Position numbers and translations under genes: made by a program. Of a stretch of 61,076 nt of DNA, positions 1-7,912 are shown one piece after another. The DNA comes from Lachnospiraceae bacterium (GTDB lineage Bacteria; Bacillota; Clostridia; Lachnospirales; Lachnospiraceae), in the NCBI GenBank assembly GCA_021202075.1, contig JAJQDT010000031.1, positions 78,858 through 139,933 on the forward strand, written 5' to 3'. The notes below the pieces were generated by a model, which was given only the letters and a program-made list of their open reading frames with translations, was not told where the DNA came from and did not search any database. How positions within the stretch are numbered: position 1 is the stretch's first letter; each line of letters starts with the position of its first letter.

Positions 1-2
1 CG

Positions 3-1538
3 GTGACGGAGATTGGCGAGTATACATTTTCCGGGTGCGCGTCCCTGACGGAAATCGAGGTTCCGGATACGGTGACAGAGATTGGCGACTACGCGTTTTC
101 CGCCTGCGCGGCGCTGAACCAGGTGAAGCTTGGGAGCGGCGTGACCGAAATCGGGAGCTATGTATTTTCGGACTGCGACAGCCTTTCTGCCATCAGCATT
201 CCGGAAACGGTGACGGAGATCGGCGATCACGCGTTTTATGACTGCGATGCGTTGAGTGACGTGACCATCGCGGAGAGTGTGACGGACATCGGCGATTACG
301 CGTTTGCCTCCTGCGATGGTCTGGAGAGCGTTACGGTGCCGTCCGGCGTGACCGACATCGGGACCTACGCGTTTTCGAATTGCGCAAATCTGGTTTCTGT
401 CAGTCTTGCGGACAGCGTGACGGACATTGGGATGTTTGCATTTTCCGGCTGCACGAGTCTGGCGGAAATTACGATTCCGTCCGGCGTGACGACGATCAGC
501 AGCAGCACCTTCAAAGACTGCACGGGTCTGGTCAGCGTGACGATTCCGGAGAGCATCAACAGCATTGGCATCTACGCATTTTCCGGCTGCACGAGTCTGG
601 AAAGTGTGACGATTCCGGAGGGCGTGCTCAGCATCAGCAATAACGCGTTTGAAAACTGCACCGGCCTGACCAGTGTGTCCTTCCCGAGCACACTGACCAG
701 TCTTGGGAAAAATGCGTTTGATTCCTGTTCAGCGCTGACCAGCCTGACGATATCCGATGGCCTGACGGACATCGGGGAGTATGCGTTTGAAAAGTGTACG
801 GGTCTGACCAAATTGACGATATCGGACAGCGTGACCAGCATCGGGAAGTATGCGTTTTATGGCTGTACGGGCCTGAAGAAAGTGACGATTCCGGACAGTG
901 TGACGAGCATCGGCAGCTACGCGTTCGGCAGCTGCACGAGCCTCAAAAAAGTGACGATTCCGGACAGCGTGACCAGCATCAGCGGCAACGCGTTTTCCGG
1001 CTGTACCTCTTTGAAAAACATCGAAATTCCGGACAGTGTGACAAGCATCAGCGACTCCGTTTTTTCCGGCTGCACGTCGCTGACCGCAGTTGAAATTCCA
1101 TCCAGTGTGACAAGCATCGGAAAATATGCGTTTGAAGGCTGCACGGGTCTGACAGAAGTGACGATTCCGTCGAGCGTGACGAGCATCGGCGATAAGGCAT
1201 TCGAGGGCTGCACCGCTCTGACGGAGGTGACCATTCCGACCAGCGTGACATCCATTGGGAGAGAAGCGTTCGCGAATTGCACGGGCCTGACATCCATAGA
1301 AATACCGTCGAGTGTGAGCAGCCTGAGCAGTTATCTGTTCTCCAATTGTACGGCACTTGAGAGCATTACACTTCCATCCAGCGTGACAGAGGTGGCCATG
1401 TACGCATTCAAGAATTGCGATGCGCTGACACAAATCAACTACACCGGCACGGAAGACGACTGGGACGACATTGCGGTTGCGTCGGGGAACGAGAGCCTGA
1501 CGGCGGCCGAAATTATATATGAGTATACGGCATCGTAA
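3..1538 (+). CDS. BspA-like leucine-rich repeat protein, 5' end outside window
   Basis: The reading frame is open at the left edge: it begins inside a repeat (GTG read as Val), so the true start, signal peptide and any anchor lie upstream. What is visible is 21 consecutive 23-residue units of the pattern VTSIGxYAFxxCTxLxxVxIPxS, the LRR_5 type seen in BspA surface proteins, with almost no variation in length. After the last unit comes the short tail typical of this family (YTGTEDDW... then IIYEY) and a stop. Proteins of this type are normally exported and bind host or microbial surfaces; that role is known for the family and inferred here. A strong terminator follows directly. I am sure of the family and cannot say anything about the ligand. 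Confidence 0.93.
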   Translation: MTEIGEYTFSGCASLTEIEVPDTVTEIGDYAFSACAALNQVKLGSGVTEIGSYVFSDCDSLSAISIPETVTEIGDHAFYDCDALSDVTIAESVTDIGDYAFASCDGLESVTVPSGVTDIGTYAFSNCANLVSVSLADSVTDIGMFAFSGCTSLAEITIPSGVTTISSSTFKDCTGLVSVTIPESINSIGIYAFSGCTSLESVTIPEGVLSISNNAFENCTGLTSVSFPSTLTSLGKNAFDSCSALTSLTISDGLTDIGEYAFEKCTGLTKLTISDSVTSIGKYAFYGCTGLKKVTIPDSVTSIGSYAFGSCTSLKKVTIPDSVTSISGNAFSGCTSLKNIEIPDSVTSISDSVFSGCTSLTAVEIPSSVTSIGKYAFEGCTGLTEVTIPSSVTSIGDKAFEGCTALTEVTIPTSVTSIGREAFANCTGLTSIEIPSSVSSLSSYLFSNCTALESITLPSSVTEVAMYAFKNCDALTQINYTGTEDDWDDIAVASGNESLTAAEIIYEYTAS

Positions 1539-1584
1539 AAGGAAACGGTTCCGTATTTTCACAGTTAATCAAAAGCATCTTTAC

Positions 1585-1622
1585 AGGGGAAGGCTGTTTA
1601 ACCGCGGTCCTTCCCCTTTTTT
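1585..1622 (+). terminator. Rho-independent terminator of the LRR gene
   Basis: An 8-bp GC-rich stem (GGGGAAGG at 1586-1593 with CCTTCCCC at 1609-1616) is followed at once by six T residues. It sits 47 bases after the LRR stop codon. Confidence 0.9.
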
Positions 1623-1649
1623 ATGCGCAGGGCCGGGCAGGATGTATTG

Positions 1650-1704
1650 CGGCTAAAGCCGCCCCGGCCCGCGCGGGCGGATAGGGGAGAGGCCTCCCCT
1701 ATCC
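1650..1704. repeat. Intergenic double hairpin
   Basis: Two adjacent palindromes: GCGGCT with AGCCGC near 1650-1664, then a perfect 11-bp stem GGATAGGGGAG (1679-1689) with CTCCCCTATCC (1694-1704) around a 4-base loop. There is no T tract, so this is not a second standard terminator. It resembles REP-type intergenic elements. With the terminator before it and the promoter after it, this accounts for most of the 339 bases between the LRR and nucleotidyltransferase genes. Confidence 0.5.
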
Positions 1705-1792
1705 GATTGCACATTAGCTGCAGAGTTTTCGGCCTCAGATATAAATGTCTCGAAACAGGATAAAATCTTTTCCGCAGGACATCGTTACTTTG

Positions 1793-1821
1793 TTGATTGA
1801 GAAGGGCTTTTGTGGTATGCT
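1793..1821 (+). promoter_or_regulatory. Sigma-A type promoter for the nucleotidyltransferase gene
   Basis: TTGATT (1793-1798), a 17-base spacer and TATGCT (1816-1821). The predicted transcript would start about 50 bases before the chosen start codon. Confidence 0.6.
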
Positions 1822-1877
1822 AATAGAAATTTGTAAGAATTCAATTGAGTTTATGCATGAAAAGCATGGGTGATGAT

Positions 1878-2171
1878 ATGGTGCAATCAATAGCAACTAT
1901 TCGTGAAAAAACGATACCGATTGTGAAAAAATATGGGGTAAAAAGAATTTACCTTTTTGGCTCTTATGCACGCGGTGAGGCTCATGATGAAAGTGATATT
2001 GATTTCTATATGGAAAAGGGCAGGTTAAGGTCATTGATACAATATTTTTCTCTGGTGAATGATCTTGAAAAGACATTTGACTGTCATGTTGATTTGATTT
2101 CAAAAAATATTTCTGATCAGGAATTTATAACATCGATTGAAAAGGAAGGAATTCTTTTATATGAGGAATAA
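1878..2171 (+). CDS. MNT-type minimal nucleotidyltransferase domain protein
   Basis: This small protein (97 residues from the ATG at 1878) carries the nucleotidyltransferase signature GSYARGEAHDESDIDF: the GS pair, the DxD pair, and a third acidic residue in HVDLIS. This is the MNT family, whose members transfer nucleotides to a protein or RNA and are often the antitoxin half of HEPN/MNT modules. No HEPN partner is next to it: the following gene is cbiF. In-frame ATGs also exist at 1857 and 1866; none has a strong ribosome binding site, and 1878 was chosen because family members start shortly before the KKYGVKRIYLFGS stretch. The gene is clearly more AT-rich than its neighbours, which suggests transfer. 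Confidence 0.82.
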   Translation: MVQSIATIREKTIPIVKKYGVKRIYLFGSYARGEAHDESDIDFYMEKGRLRSLIQYFSLVNDLEKTFDCHVDLISKNISDQEFITSIEKEGILLYEE

Positions 2172-2202
2172 TGATCGGCAGGCATTGGGCAACAATTGAG
2201 TT

Positions 2203-2216
2203 TTTTCACGTGAAAA
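2203..2216. promoter_or_regulatory. Perfect 14-bp palindrome before cbiF, possible operator
   Basis: TTTTCACGTGAAAA is a perfect palindrome 30 bases before the cbiF start and overlaps where its promoter would lie. A regulator is not identified. No cobalamin riboswitch was recognised upstream. Confidence 0.4.
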
Positions 2217-2246
2217 TAAGGTAAAGTGGCATAAGGAGGATGGATA

Positions 2247-3095
2247 ATGGTACATTTTGTAGGCGCCGGGAGCGGCGCGGCGGATCTGATTACGGTGCGG
2301 GGGAGCAGGCTTCTTGGTGAGGCGGATGTGATTATCTATGCCGGTTCCCTTGTGAACCCGGAGCTTCTGGATTATAAAAAAGAAGACTGTGTAGTTTACG
2401 ACAGCGCAAGAATGACGCTGGAGGAAGTGTTCGTCGTCATGCGCGACGCGGAGGAGAAAGGGCTGACTACGGTGCGCCTGCACACCGGCGATCCCTGTGT
2501 ATATGGCGCAATCCGGGAGCAGATGGATTTACTCGAGGAGGCCGGGATTGCCTATGATTACTGCCCGGGTGTGAGTGCGTTCTGCGGCGCGGCGTCGGCT
2601 CTGAATATGGAATATACGCTGCCGGGGATTTCGCAGACCGTGATCATCACGCGGATGGCGGGCAGGACGCCGGTGCCGGAGAAGGAGGAGATTGCGAAGC
2701 TGGCCTCTCACGGCGCGACGATGGTTATTTTCCTGAGTACCGGGATGCTGGAGGGCTTAAGCGAACGGCTGATGGCAGGTGGCTATCAGGCCGACACACC
2801 GGCGGCCATTGTGTACAAAGCAACCTGGCCGGACGAGCGCAGCTATATTTGTACGGTATCGACGCTGGCGCAGTGCGCGAAGGAAAACAATGTCACGAAG
2901 ACGGCGCTGATCATTGTCGGAGACACCGTCGCGCAGGCGGGGTACAACCGCTCGGAGCTGTATCACCCGGCATTCACGACCGAGTTTCGGAAGGCGACGG
3001 CGACAAGAGAAACTGTGATGTTTGATTTAGATATTACGGAAGTTGAAAATGAGGTTTTGTCATATAAAAAGCTAAAGGATGCGGGCAAATTGTAA
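2247..3095 (+). CDS. cbiF: Cobalt-precorrin-4 C11-methyltransferase
   Basis: CbiF methylates C-11 of cobalt-precorrin-4 with S-adenosylmethionine, giving cobalt-precorrin-5A in the anaerobic cobalamin pathway. The N-terminus VHFVGAGSGAADLITVRG is the tetrapyrrole methylase nucleotide-binding loop; HTGDPCVYGAIREQ and PGVSAFCGAASALN are the further SAM-site motifs in the order expected for CbiF/CobM. At 282 residues it is slightly longer than the usual 250-260. The start is fixed by an AAGGAGG ribosome binding site. The following gene begins 28 bases after its stop and is probably co-transcribed. CbiG, the next enzyme in the route, lies 6 kb downstream rather than adjacent. Confidence 0.95.
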   Translation: MVHFVGAGSGAADLITVRGSRLLGEADVIIYAGSLVNPELLDYKKEDCVVYDSARMTLEEVFVVMRDAEEKGLTTVRLHTGDPCVYGAIREQMDLLEEAGIAYDYCPGVSAFCGAASALNMEYTLPGISQTVIITRMAGRTPVPEKEEIAKLASHGATMVIFLSTGMLEGLSERLMAGGYQADTPAAIVYKATWPDERSYICTVSTLAQCAKENNVTKTALIIVGDTVAQAGYNRSELYHPAFTTEFRKATATRETVMFDLDITEVENEVLSYKKLKDAGKL

Positions 3096-3123
3096 CAGTT
3101 CTGAAAAATGGAGGAGGGAAGCC

Positions 3124-4950
3124 ATGAGAAAAGGAACGAGCTATCAGAATTTTAATGTCGCCGTTTACTGCCCGGCGGGGGATGTCAACCAGATCACGGA
3201 TTTTCAGAAATTTGAAGAGAAATTCCGCCTGCTGACCGATCATGTGAAAATCGGAAAGGTGTATCTGGAATGCTACCGGGGCGAAGAATGGTGTACAAAG
3301 GAGCATCTGCTGGAAGTAAAAGAGTATTTTGAAAGCAGAGGAATCGCCGCATCCGGCGGGATTGCGACCTGTGCTGATGACAGCAAGGAGGGATTTGCCT
3401 CCCTTTGTTACTCCACACCGAAGGATGAAGAAACGCTGCGGAAAGCGGTCACCCTCAATGCGGAGGTTTTTGATGAATTTATTTTTGATGATTTTTATTT
3501 CCTGAACTGCCGCTGCCCGGCTTGTATTGAAAAGAAGGGAAACCGCACCTGGTCCGAGTTCCGCCTGGCAGAGAAAAAGAGGATTACGGAAGAAATCGTG
3601 ATGGCGACCGCGAAAGCGGTCAATCCGGCAGTCAATGTCATTGTAAAATATCCGCAGTGGTATGACAGCTTTAATGAGGAGGGGTACGACCTGGAAATGG
3701 AGCCGGCGATGGTCGACTCGATCTACACCGGGACGGAGACGCGCAATCCGAAGTTTACGCAGCAGCATTTACCGAAGTACCTGAGCTATTTTACCATGCG
3801 CTATTATGAAAGCGCCGCGCCGGGGCGGAACCTCGGCGGATGGTTTGATCCGTATGAGTGCACGTATAACCTGACTTCCTACCTGGAGCAGGGCTACCTG
3901 ACGCTGTTTGGGAAAGCGAAAGAGGTTACCCTGTACTGCCTGGGATCCCTGCTGAATGACCCGGCTTACCGGACCTTCTGCGCAGCTATGGAGCAGATGT
4001 TTGCGGACGCGGACGAGCTTCTGGACAGGCTTGGAAATCCGATTGGAATAGCTGCCTATCGTCCGTCAAACGCGCGCGGAGAGAACAATATCCATAACTA
4101 CCTTGGCATGTGCGGCATTCCGTTTGAGCCTTGCCTCCGATACCCGGAACAGGCAGAGACCATTTTCTTAAGTGAGGGCGCTGCGGATGATAAAAATGTT
4201 GTAAAAAAGATGCAAAAGAGCCTTTTGAATGGCGCACAGGTGATCGTGACCAGCGGCTTTGTCCGCAAACTTGGTTCCGCATTCGGGGAGTTCGCAAACG
4301 TGACCTATAGCGCGAGAAAAGCGATTGTGAGCAGGTACTCGGACAGCAAGGATAACGGACTGAACGTCTGCGGCTGCTACAGCGGAGACGCGCAGGTACT
4401 GATCCCGCAGATGGAATACTGCACGAACGACGTCTGGGAGCTGGCAGCCGGATATGGCACAGAAAGCGCCTACCCAATCGTACTTCAGTGCAGCTACGCA
4501 CAGGGAAAGATCAGCATCTTGACCATTCCGGATGACATGGGAGATCTGTATCATTACCCGGCGGAGGTGCTGAATGTGATCCGGCGGACGGTATGCCACG
4601 GTATGCCCGCCGTGCTTGAGGGTCCTGCAGGGATTCAGATGTTTGTATACGACAACAACCGGATCATTCTCCGCTCCGATCTGGACTACACCTGTGAAGT
4701 GACGCTTCGGCTGTCAGATGAAATCCGGGCCGTACGGGAGTCCGGAAACGGCCGGGAGCTTGCTGTTACAGATCATAAAGTGACAGTGGCTTTAAGATCG
4801 GCAGTGAATTTGGTGCTGGAGCTGGAGATTCCATTTGAGATTTCTGCAGCTCCGTTTTATTCTGACAGCAATATGTCACATTTACGCAGAGGCGTTGCTG
4901 CATTAAACGCAGGTGAGGGGATAGAGCATGAACTTATAGAGGAAGAATGA
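3124..4950 (+). CDS. Unrecognised protein, possibly a TIM-barrel glycoside hydrolase
   Basis: No family could be assigned with certainty. The start at 3124 follows a GGAGGAGGGA ribosome binding site and gives 608 residues without signal peptide or membrane segment. The N-terminal 300 residues look like an alpha/beta barrel: there is a DDFYFLNCRCPACIEKKG stretch (about residues 122-139), whose D..CxCxxC arrangement recalls hypothetical glycosyl hydrolases, and later a YPQWYDSFNEEGYD segment. Residues of about 315-450 (IGIAAYRPSNARGENNIHNYLG onward) look like the class-I amidotransferase-like trimerisation domain that follows the barrel in several glycosidases. A beta-rich tail follows. It is probably cytoplasmic. 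Its place directly after cbiF has no obvious meaning. Confidence 0.55.
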   Translation: MRKGTSYQNFNVAVYCPAGDVNQITDFQKFEEKFRLLTDHVKIGKVYLECYRGEEWCTKEHLLEVKEYFESRGIAASGGIATCADDSKEGFASLCYSTPKDEETLRKAVTLNAEVFDEFIFDDFYFLNCRCPACIEKKGNRTWSEFRLAEKKRITEEIVMATAKAVNPAVNVIVKYPQWYDSFNEEGYDLEMEPAMVDSIYTGTETRNPKFTQQHLPKYLSYFTMRYYESAAPGRNLGGWFDPYECTYNLTSYLEQGYLTLFGKAKEVTLYCLGSLLNDPAYRTFCAAMEQMFADADELLDRLGNPIGIAAYRPSNARGENNIHNYLGMCGIPFEPCLRYPEQAETIFLSEGAADDKNVVKKMQKSLLNGAQVIVTSGFVRKLGSAFGEFANVTYSARKAIVSRYSDSKDNGLNVCGCYSGDAQVLIPQMEYCTNDVWELAAGYGTESAYPIVLQCSYAQGKISILTIPDDMGDLYHYPAEVLNVIRRTVCHGMPAVLEGPAGIQMFVYDNNRIILRSDLDYTCEVTLRLSDEIRAVRESGNGRELAVTDHKVTVALRSAVNLVLELEIPFEISAAPFYSDSNMSHLRRGVAALNAGEGIEHELIEEE

Positions 4951-5004
4951 GAAAAATAATTTTTTTTGAATCGCTGAAACGTCATTAAAAAAATGAAAAA
5001 GATA

Positions 5005-5035
5005 ACAGGATCGAAAATCGTCGGTCCTGTTTTTA
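5005..5035 (+). terminator. Rho-independent terminator
   Basis: A 9-bp stem (ACAGGATCG at 5005-5013 with CGGTCCTGT at 5022-5030, one G-T pair) runs into a T tract. It closes the cbiF unit. Confidence 0.85.
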
Positions 5036-5077
5036 TGTATAAAAGTTGCTGCCTGCCGCAAAAAAATTATCGGACAG

Positions 5078-5105
5078 GGAACTTTTAGGCTTCCTTGTGC
5101 GTCTA
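5078..5105 (+). promoter_or_regulatory. ECF-type promoter, probably autoregulatory
   Basis: GGAACT (5078-5083), a 16-base spacer and CGTCTA (5100-5105). This matches the general AAC / CGTC pattern read by ECF sigma factors of Bacillota and lies 142 bases before the ECF sigma gene. A possible housekeeping -10 (TATAAT near 5167-5172) lies closer to the gene, so there may be two promoters. Confidence 0.65.
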
Positions 5106-5246
5106 AAGAATGTAGGCTGTTACAGCAGGTATTCATGAATGACCGGGACAGAATAAAGATATGAAGTATAATACAAACAGTGACGATTTGTACGGACGGT
5201 GGGAAGCATACCGTTTTGGACAGATTGACAGAAAGGATCGAAACTT

Positions 5247-5747
5247 ATGACGAAAGATCAGTTGGGGAGTCTGATCATTGCTTCTGAAGATTCCCTGTAT
5301 CATGTGGCAAAGACTTTGCTGCGGGAGGATGCGGACTGCGCGGACGCAATCCAGGAGGCGATTGTCAGCGCCTTTACGAAGCTGCATACGCTCCGCAGCG
5401 ACGAATATGCCAAAACGTGGCTTACCAGAATTCTGATCAACGAATGCTATGACATCCTGCGGAAGCAGAAGCGAGAGGTTTTCATTGAGGAGGAAGATCT
5501 GCCGGAGCAGGAAACCGCGGGGCAGGATTACTCGGAGCTGTATGAGGCGCTGGAGACGCTGCCGGATGAAATGCGGATCTGCGTCACGCTTTTCTATATG
5601 GAAGGCTGCAGCATCCGGGAGATTGCGTCGATTCTGGAAGTGAATGAGAATACGGTAAAGAGCCGTTTATCAAGGGCAAAGGCAAAACTGCGCAGGGAAC
5701 TGGAGCCGGAGAATTGCCCTGACAGGGATTCTCTGCAGAATGGATGA
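5247..5747 (+). CDS. ECF-family RNA polymerase sigma factor
   Basis: The 166 residues match a two-domain ECF sigma factor. Region 2 is visible at CADAIQEAIVSAFTKLHTLR with the core-binding and -10 recognition helix around AKTWLTRILINECYDILRK; region 4 is the helix-turn-helix SIREIASILEVNENTVKSRL near the C-terminus, which would read the -35 box. The gene overlaps the long form of the following frame by 8 bases and is followed after 49 bases by the start preferred for that gene, so the two are one transcription unit. The membrane partner suggests it is held inactive until an envelope signal arrives; the signal is unknown. A matching ECF promoter upstream points to autoregulation. Confidence 0.93.
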   Translation: MTKDQLGSLIIASEDSLYHVAKTLLREDADCADAIQEAIVSAFTKLHTLRSDEYAKTWLTRILINECYDILRKQKREVFIEEEDLPEQETAGQDYSELYEALETLPDEMRICVTLFYMEGCSIREIASILEVNENTVKSRLSRAKAKLRRELEPENCPDRDSLQNG

Positions 5748-5796
5748 AGGCCAGACCAGGATTAATAAAACGATAAGCAGACTGAGAGGTGTCTAT

Positions 5797-7446
5797 ATGA
5801 AATTAGAGAATATGAGAGAGGAATTTCCGGAAATGCCGGAAAGCATGAGGGCAATGATCGAGCGCGAGGTGGCCTCGCAGGTAAGGAAGGAAGAGCGTCA
5901 GCAGGATCACATATTAAACGACAGAAAGATTCAGGACTTTACCGCCCAAAGAGAATCGGAGCATGGCGAAGACGATGCGGGAGGTTTTGAACAGGGAGGA
6001 TCGGAACAGCGAAGCCTTACACAGAGAAAACCGGCGCGAAAGAAGGCCGGCAGGACTTTTCTGCTCGTCGCGGCCGTGGCTGCGCTGATGTGCACGACTG
6101 TCTTTGCGGGGGTCACGATCCGGGAACGATTTTTTACAGAAACGGAAGGAAATTATGGGGTAAACATTACGATCGGTCCGGCAGAGACGGAGGCGGAATC
6201 CGGTGATGCTGAGAGCTCTGCGGCTACGCTGCTTTCTGAGATGGAGGCGCCGGAGGAAATCCCGGCGGAAGTGACCGTAGAAGCATCCTATATTCCGGAG
6301 GGGATGGTGCAGTACGACGACGGATGGAAGATTGATTACGAGGATGATCTCTATGGCGGAAGCTACAGTATGGGAGTACAGATCATGGATGAGGATCCCA
6401 CGGAAACCCTCATTACGGAGACGAGTGTGGTGGACAGCGAGGTGCTGGAGATCAACGGCCATTATGCCGTCTGGCTGAGCCTGAATTATAAGGATGACGG
6501 AAGCGGAAGCACGGTGCAGAAAATGTATGTCCTGTATCCGGAGGTATGGCGTATGCTTACCATCTATTCCCTGAACGAGGAAGTGACAAAGGAGGAGCTG
6601 CTCAGGGTCGCGGAAGGCATAAGCCTGGTCGGAAGTGAAGAGATGATGTCATTGGAGGAAGCCTATACGATCAGTGATTATGAAGAGGAGACTGAGCTGG
6701 AGGATTATGATGCGGAAGACGGCGGTTCTATGACAGTGGAGGCGTCGGCTGTGGAGGGAAATCTGCACCAGATTGGGGATTCTTTTGAAATTTCTGCATG
6801 TTCGGACAGTGAAGCGGATGAGGAATTTCTCCATACGGTCAGTGTCCGGGTCAGCGATGTTCAGGTATCAGATAACATGAGCACTCTGGGCGACGACTGG
6901 CAGAGCATACTGGATTCCGTGAATTATGCGGATGATCTGAAGAAGTACTCTGACGAAGACGGCAGCTTGCTGCCGGAGCTGATCGAATACGTGAAGACCG
7001 GAGATGGTATTGATTCTCTGAACACTGTGGTAAAGACCGAGGAAGCAGAACAGAAGCTGATCTGCGCGACGATCGAGTTCACCAATACCGGAGATGCCGA
7101 CCTGCACAATATCCTGTATAACGCGGATCTGATGACCCTGACAGAGGATGACGACGGCATGGTGACTATTTATGACCGAAGCTCACTCGAGGAAGGAGAC
7201 TGGGACTATATGACGGCATCCTGCGGCTACTGGATGGATTATTTTACCGCCGGAGGAGAAGGGCAAAACGGAAGCAATTATATTACCGATCTTAAGGCGG
7301 GCGAGACTGCTGTTGCCACCGTCGCGTGGTTGGTTCGTGCGGATGAGATGCCGTACCTGTATCTGAACATGGAGGGCGGAACCTGGCCGATTTATGCGGA
7401 GGATCTGGCGACGGGCTATGTCGACTTCCGGTCGCTGGAAAACTGA
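5797..7446 (+). CDS. Membrane anti-sigma-factor-like protein with large external domain
   Basis: The frame can be read from 5740 (8-base overlap with the sigma gene), but the ATG at 5797 has a GAGAGGTG ribosome binding site at the right spacing and gives 549 residues. A cytoplasmic, charged N-terminus of about 85 residues is followed by one membrane helix (about 86-106, FLLVAAVAALMCTTVFAGV) and an external region of about 440 residues. Outside, about residues 160-300 resemble the DUF4367-type domain of anti-sigma partners, and the acidic second half (to the C-terminus) looks like a DUF4352-like beta-sandwich. I infer that the N-terminus binds the sigma factor. No zinc-finger ZAS motif is visible, so binding would have to work another way. 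A terminator follows. Confidence 0.7.
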   Translation: MKLENMREEFPEMPESMRAMIEREVASQVRKEERQQDHILNDRKIQDFTAQRESEHGEDDAGGFEQGGSEQRSLTQRKPARKKAGRTFLLVAAVAALMCTTVFAGVTIRERFFTETEGNYGVNITIGPAETEAESGDAESSAATLLSEMEAPEEIPAEVTVEASYIPEGMVQYDDGWKIDYEDDLYGGSYSMGVQIMDEDPTETLITETSVVDSEVLEINGHYAVWLSLNYKDDGSGSTVQKMYVLYPEVWRMLTIYSLNEEVTKEELLRVAEGISLVGSEEMMSLEEAYTISDYEEETELEDYDAEDGGSMTVEASAVEGNLHQIGDSFEISACSDSEADEEFLHTVSVRVSDVQVSDNMSTLGDDWQSILDSVNYADDLKKYSDEDGSLLPELIEYVKTGDGIDSLNTVVKTEEAEQKLICATIEFTNTGDADLHNILYNADLMTLTEDDDGMVTIYDRSSLEEGDWDYMTASCGYWMDYFTAGGEGQNGSNYITDLKAGETAVATVAWLVRADEMPYLYLNMEGGTWPIYAEDLATGYVDFRSLEN

Positions 7447-7467
7447 GCAAAGGGCTGCGCATGGCCG

Positions 7468-7496
7468 GGCAGGGTGAGAACCACCCTGCCTTTTTT
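7468..7496 (+). terminator. Rho-independent terminator of the sigma/anti-sigma operon
   Basis: A 9-bp perfect stem (GGCAGGGTG at 7468-7476 with CACCCTGCC at 7482-7490), 5-base loop, six T residues. Confidence 0.92.
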
Positions 7497-7712
7497 CGAA
7501 TGATGATTCGGAAATACCCCAGATGAGACGAAAGATGTAAGTGATTTTTATTATATTTCGAAGAACCGAAAATAGTGATGCATTTTCACTTTAGGCGCTT
7601 AAGAACGATTTCTTACGTAAAATGGCAAAATTTTGGTTCTGGTTTATCCGGGTTAGGGGAATCAAAAAAGCAAATGGAACGATAAGAGTAATTTAAATAA
7701 TAAGAGAAAAAC

Positions 7713-7741
7713 TTGCGTTTATGAGAGAACTGTGATAGAAT
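7713..7741 (+). promoter_or_regulatory. Promoter for the Uma2 gene, with long leader
   Basis: TTGCGT (7713-7718), a 17-base spacer and TAGAAT (7736-7741). The leader to the start at 7913 is about 165 bases; its second half, from about 7821, is repeated at 28823 (see the Uma2 remnant). Between the terminator at 7496 and this promoter the sequence is AT-rich and shows nothing else. Confidence 0.6.
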
Positions 7742-7912
7742 GCAGCTAATGTGCTGATTTGCAAATGCCAGGCATCACTTCTGCGAAAGATACAACGACG
7801 GTAAGTCGGAAAAATACCTTTTAGATTCCCCGGCGGAAAAGAGAAACTGAAAAACAGCAACAAAGAAGCGGAAGAAAATGTCCGTGAGAATTCAGAGAGG
7901 AGAACAGGTTAT

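Noticed and set aside
3..1538. Link between the 23-residue LRR period and the 23-bp DNA repeats
   Set aside because: One is 69 bp of coding sequence under protein-structural constraint, the other a non-coding 23-bp period. The equal number is taken as chance.
729..1562. 277-codon open frame on the minus strand opposite the LRR gene
   Set aside because: It is a by-product of the strongly periodic LRR codons; it has no family features and no ribosome binding site.
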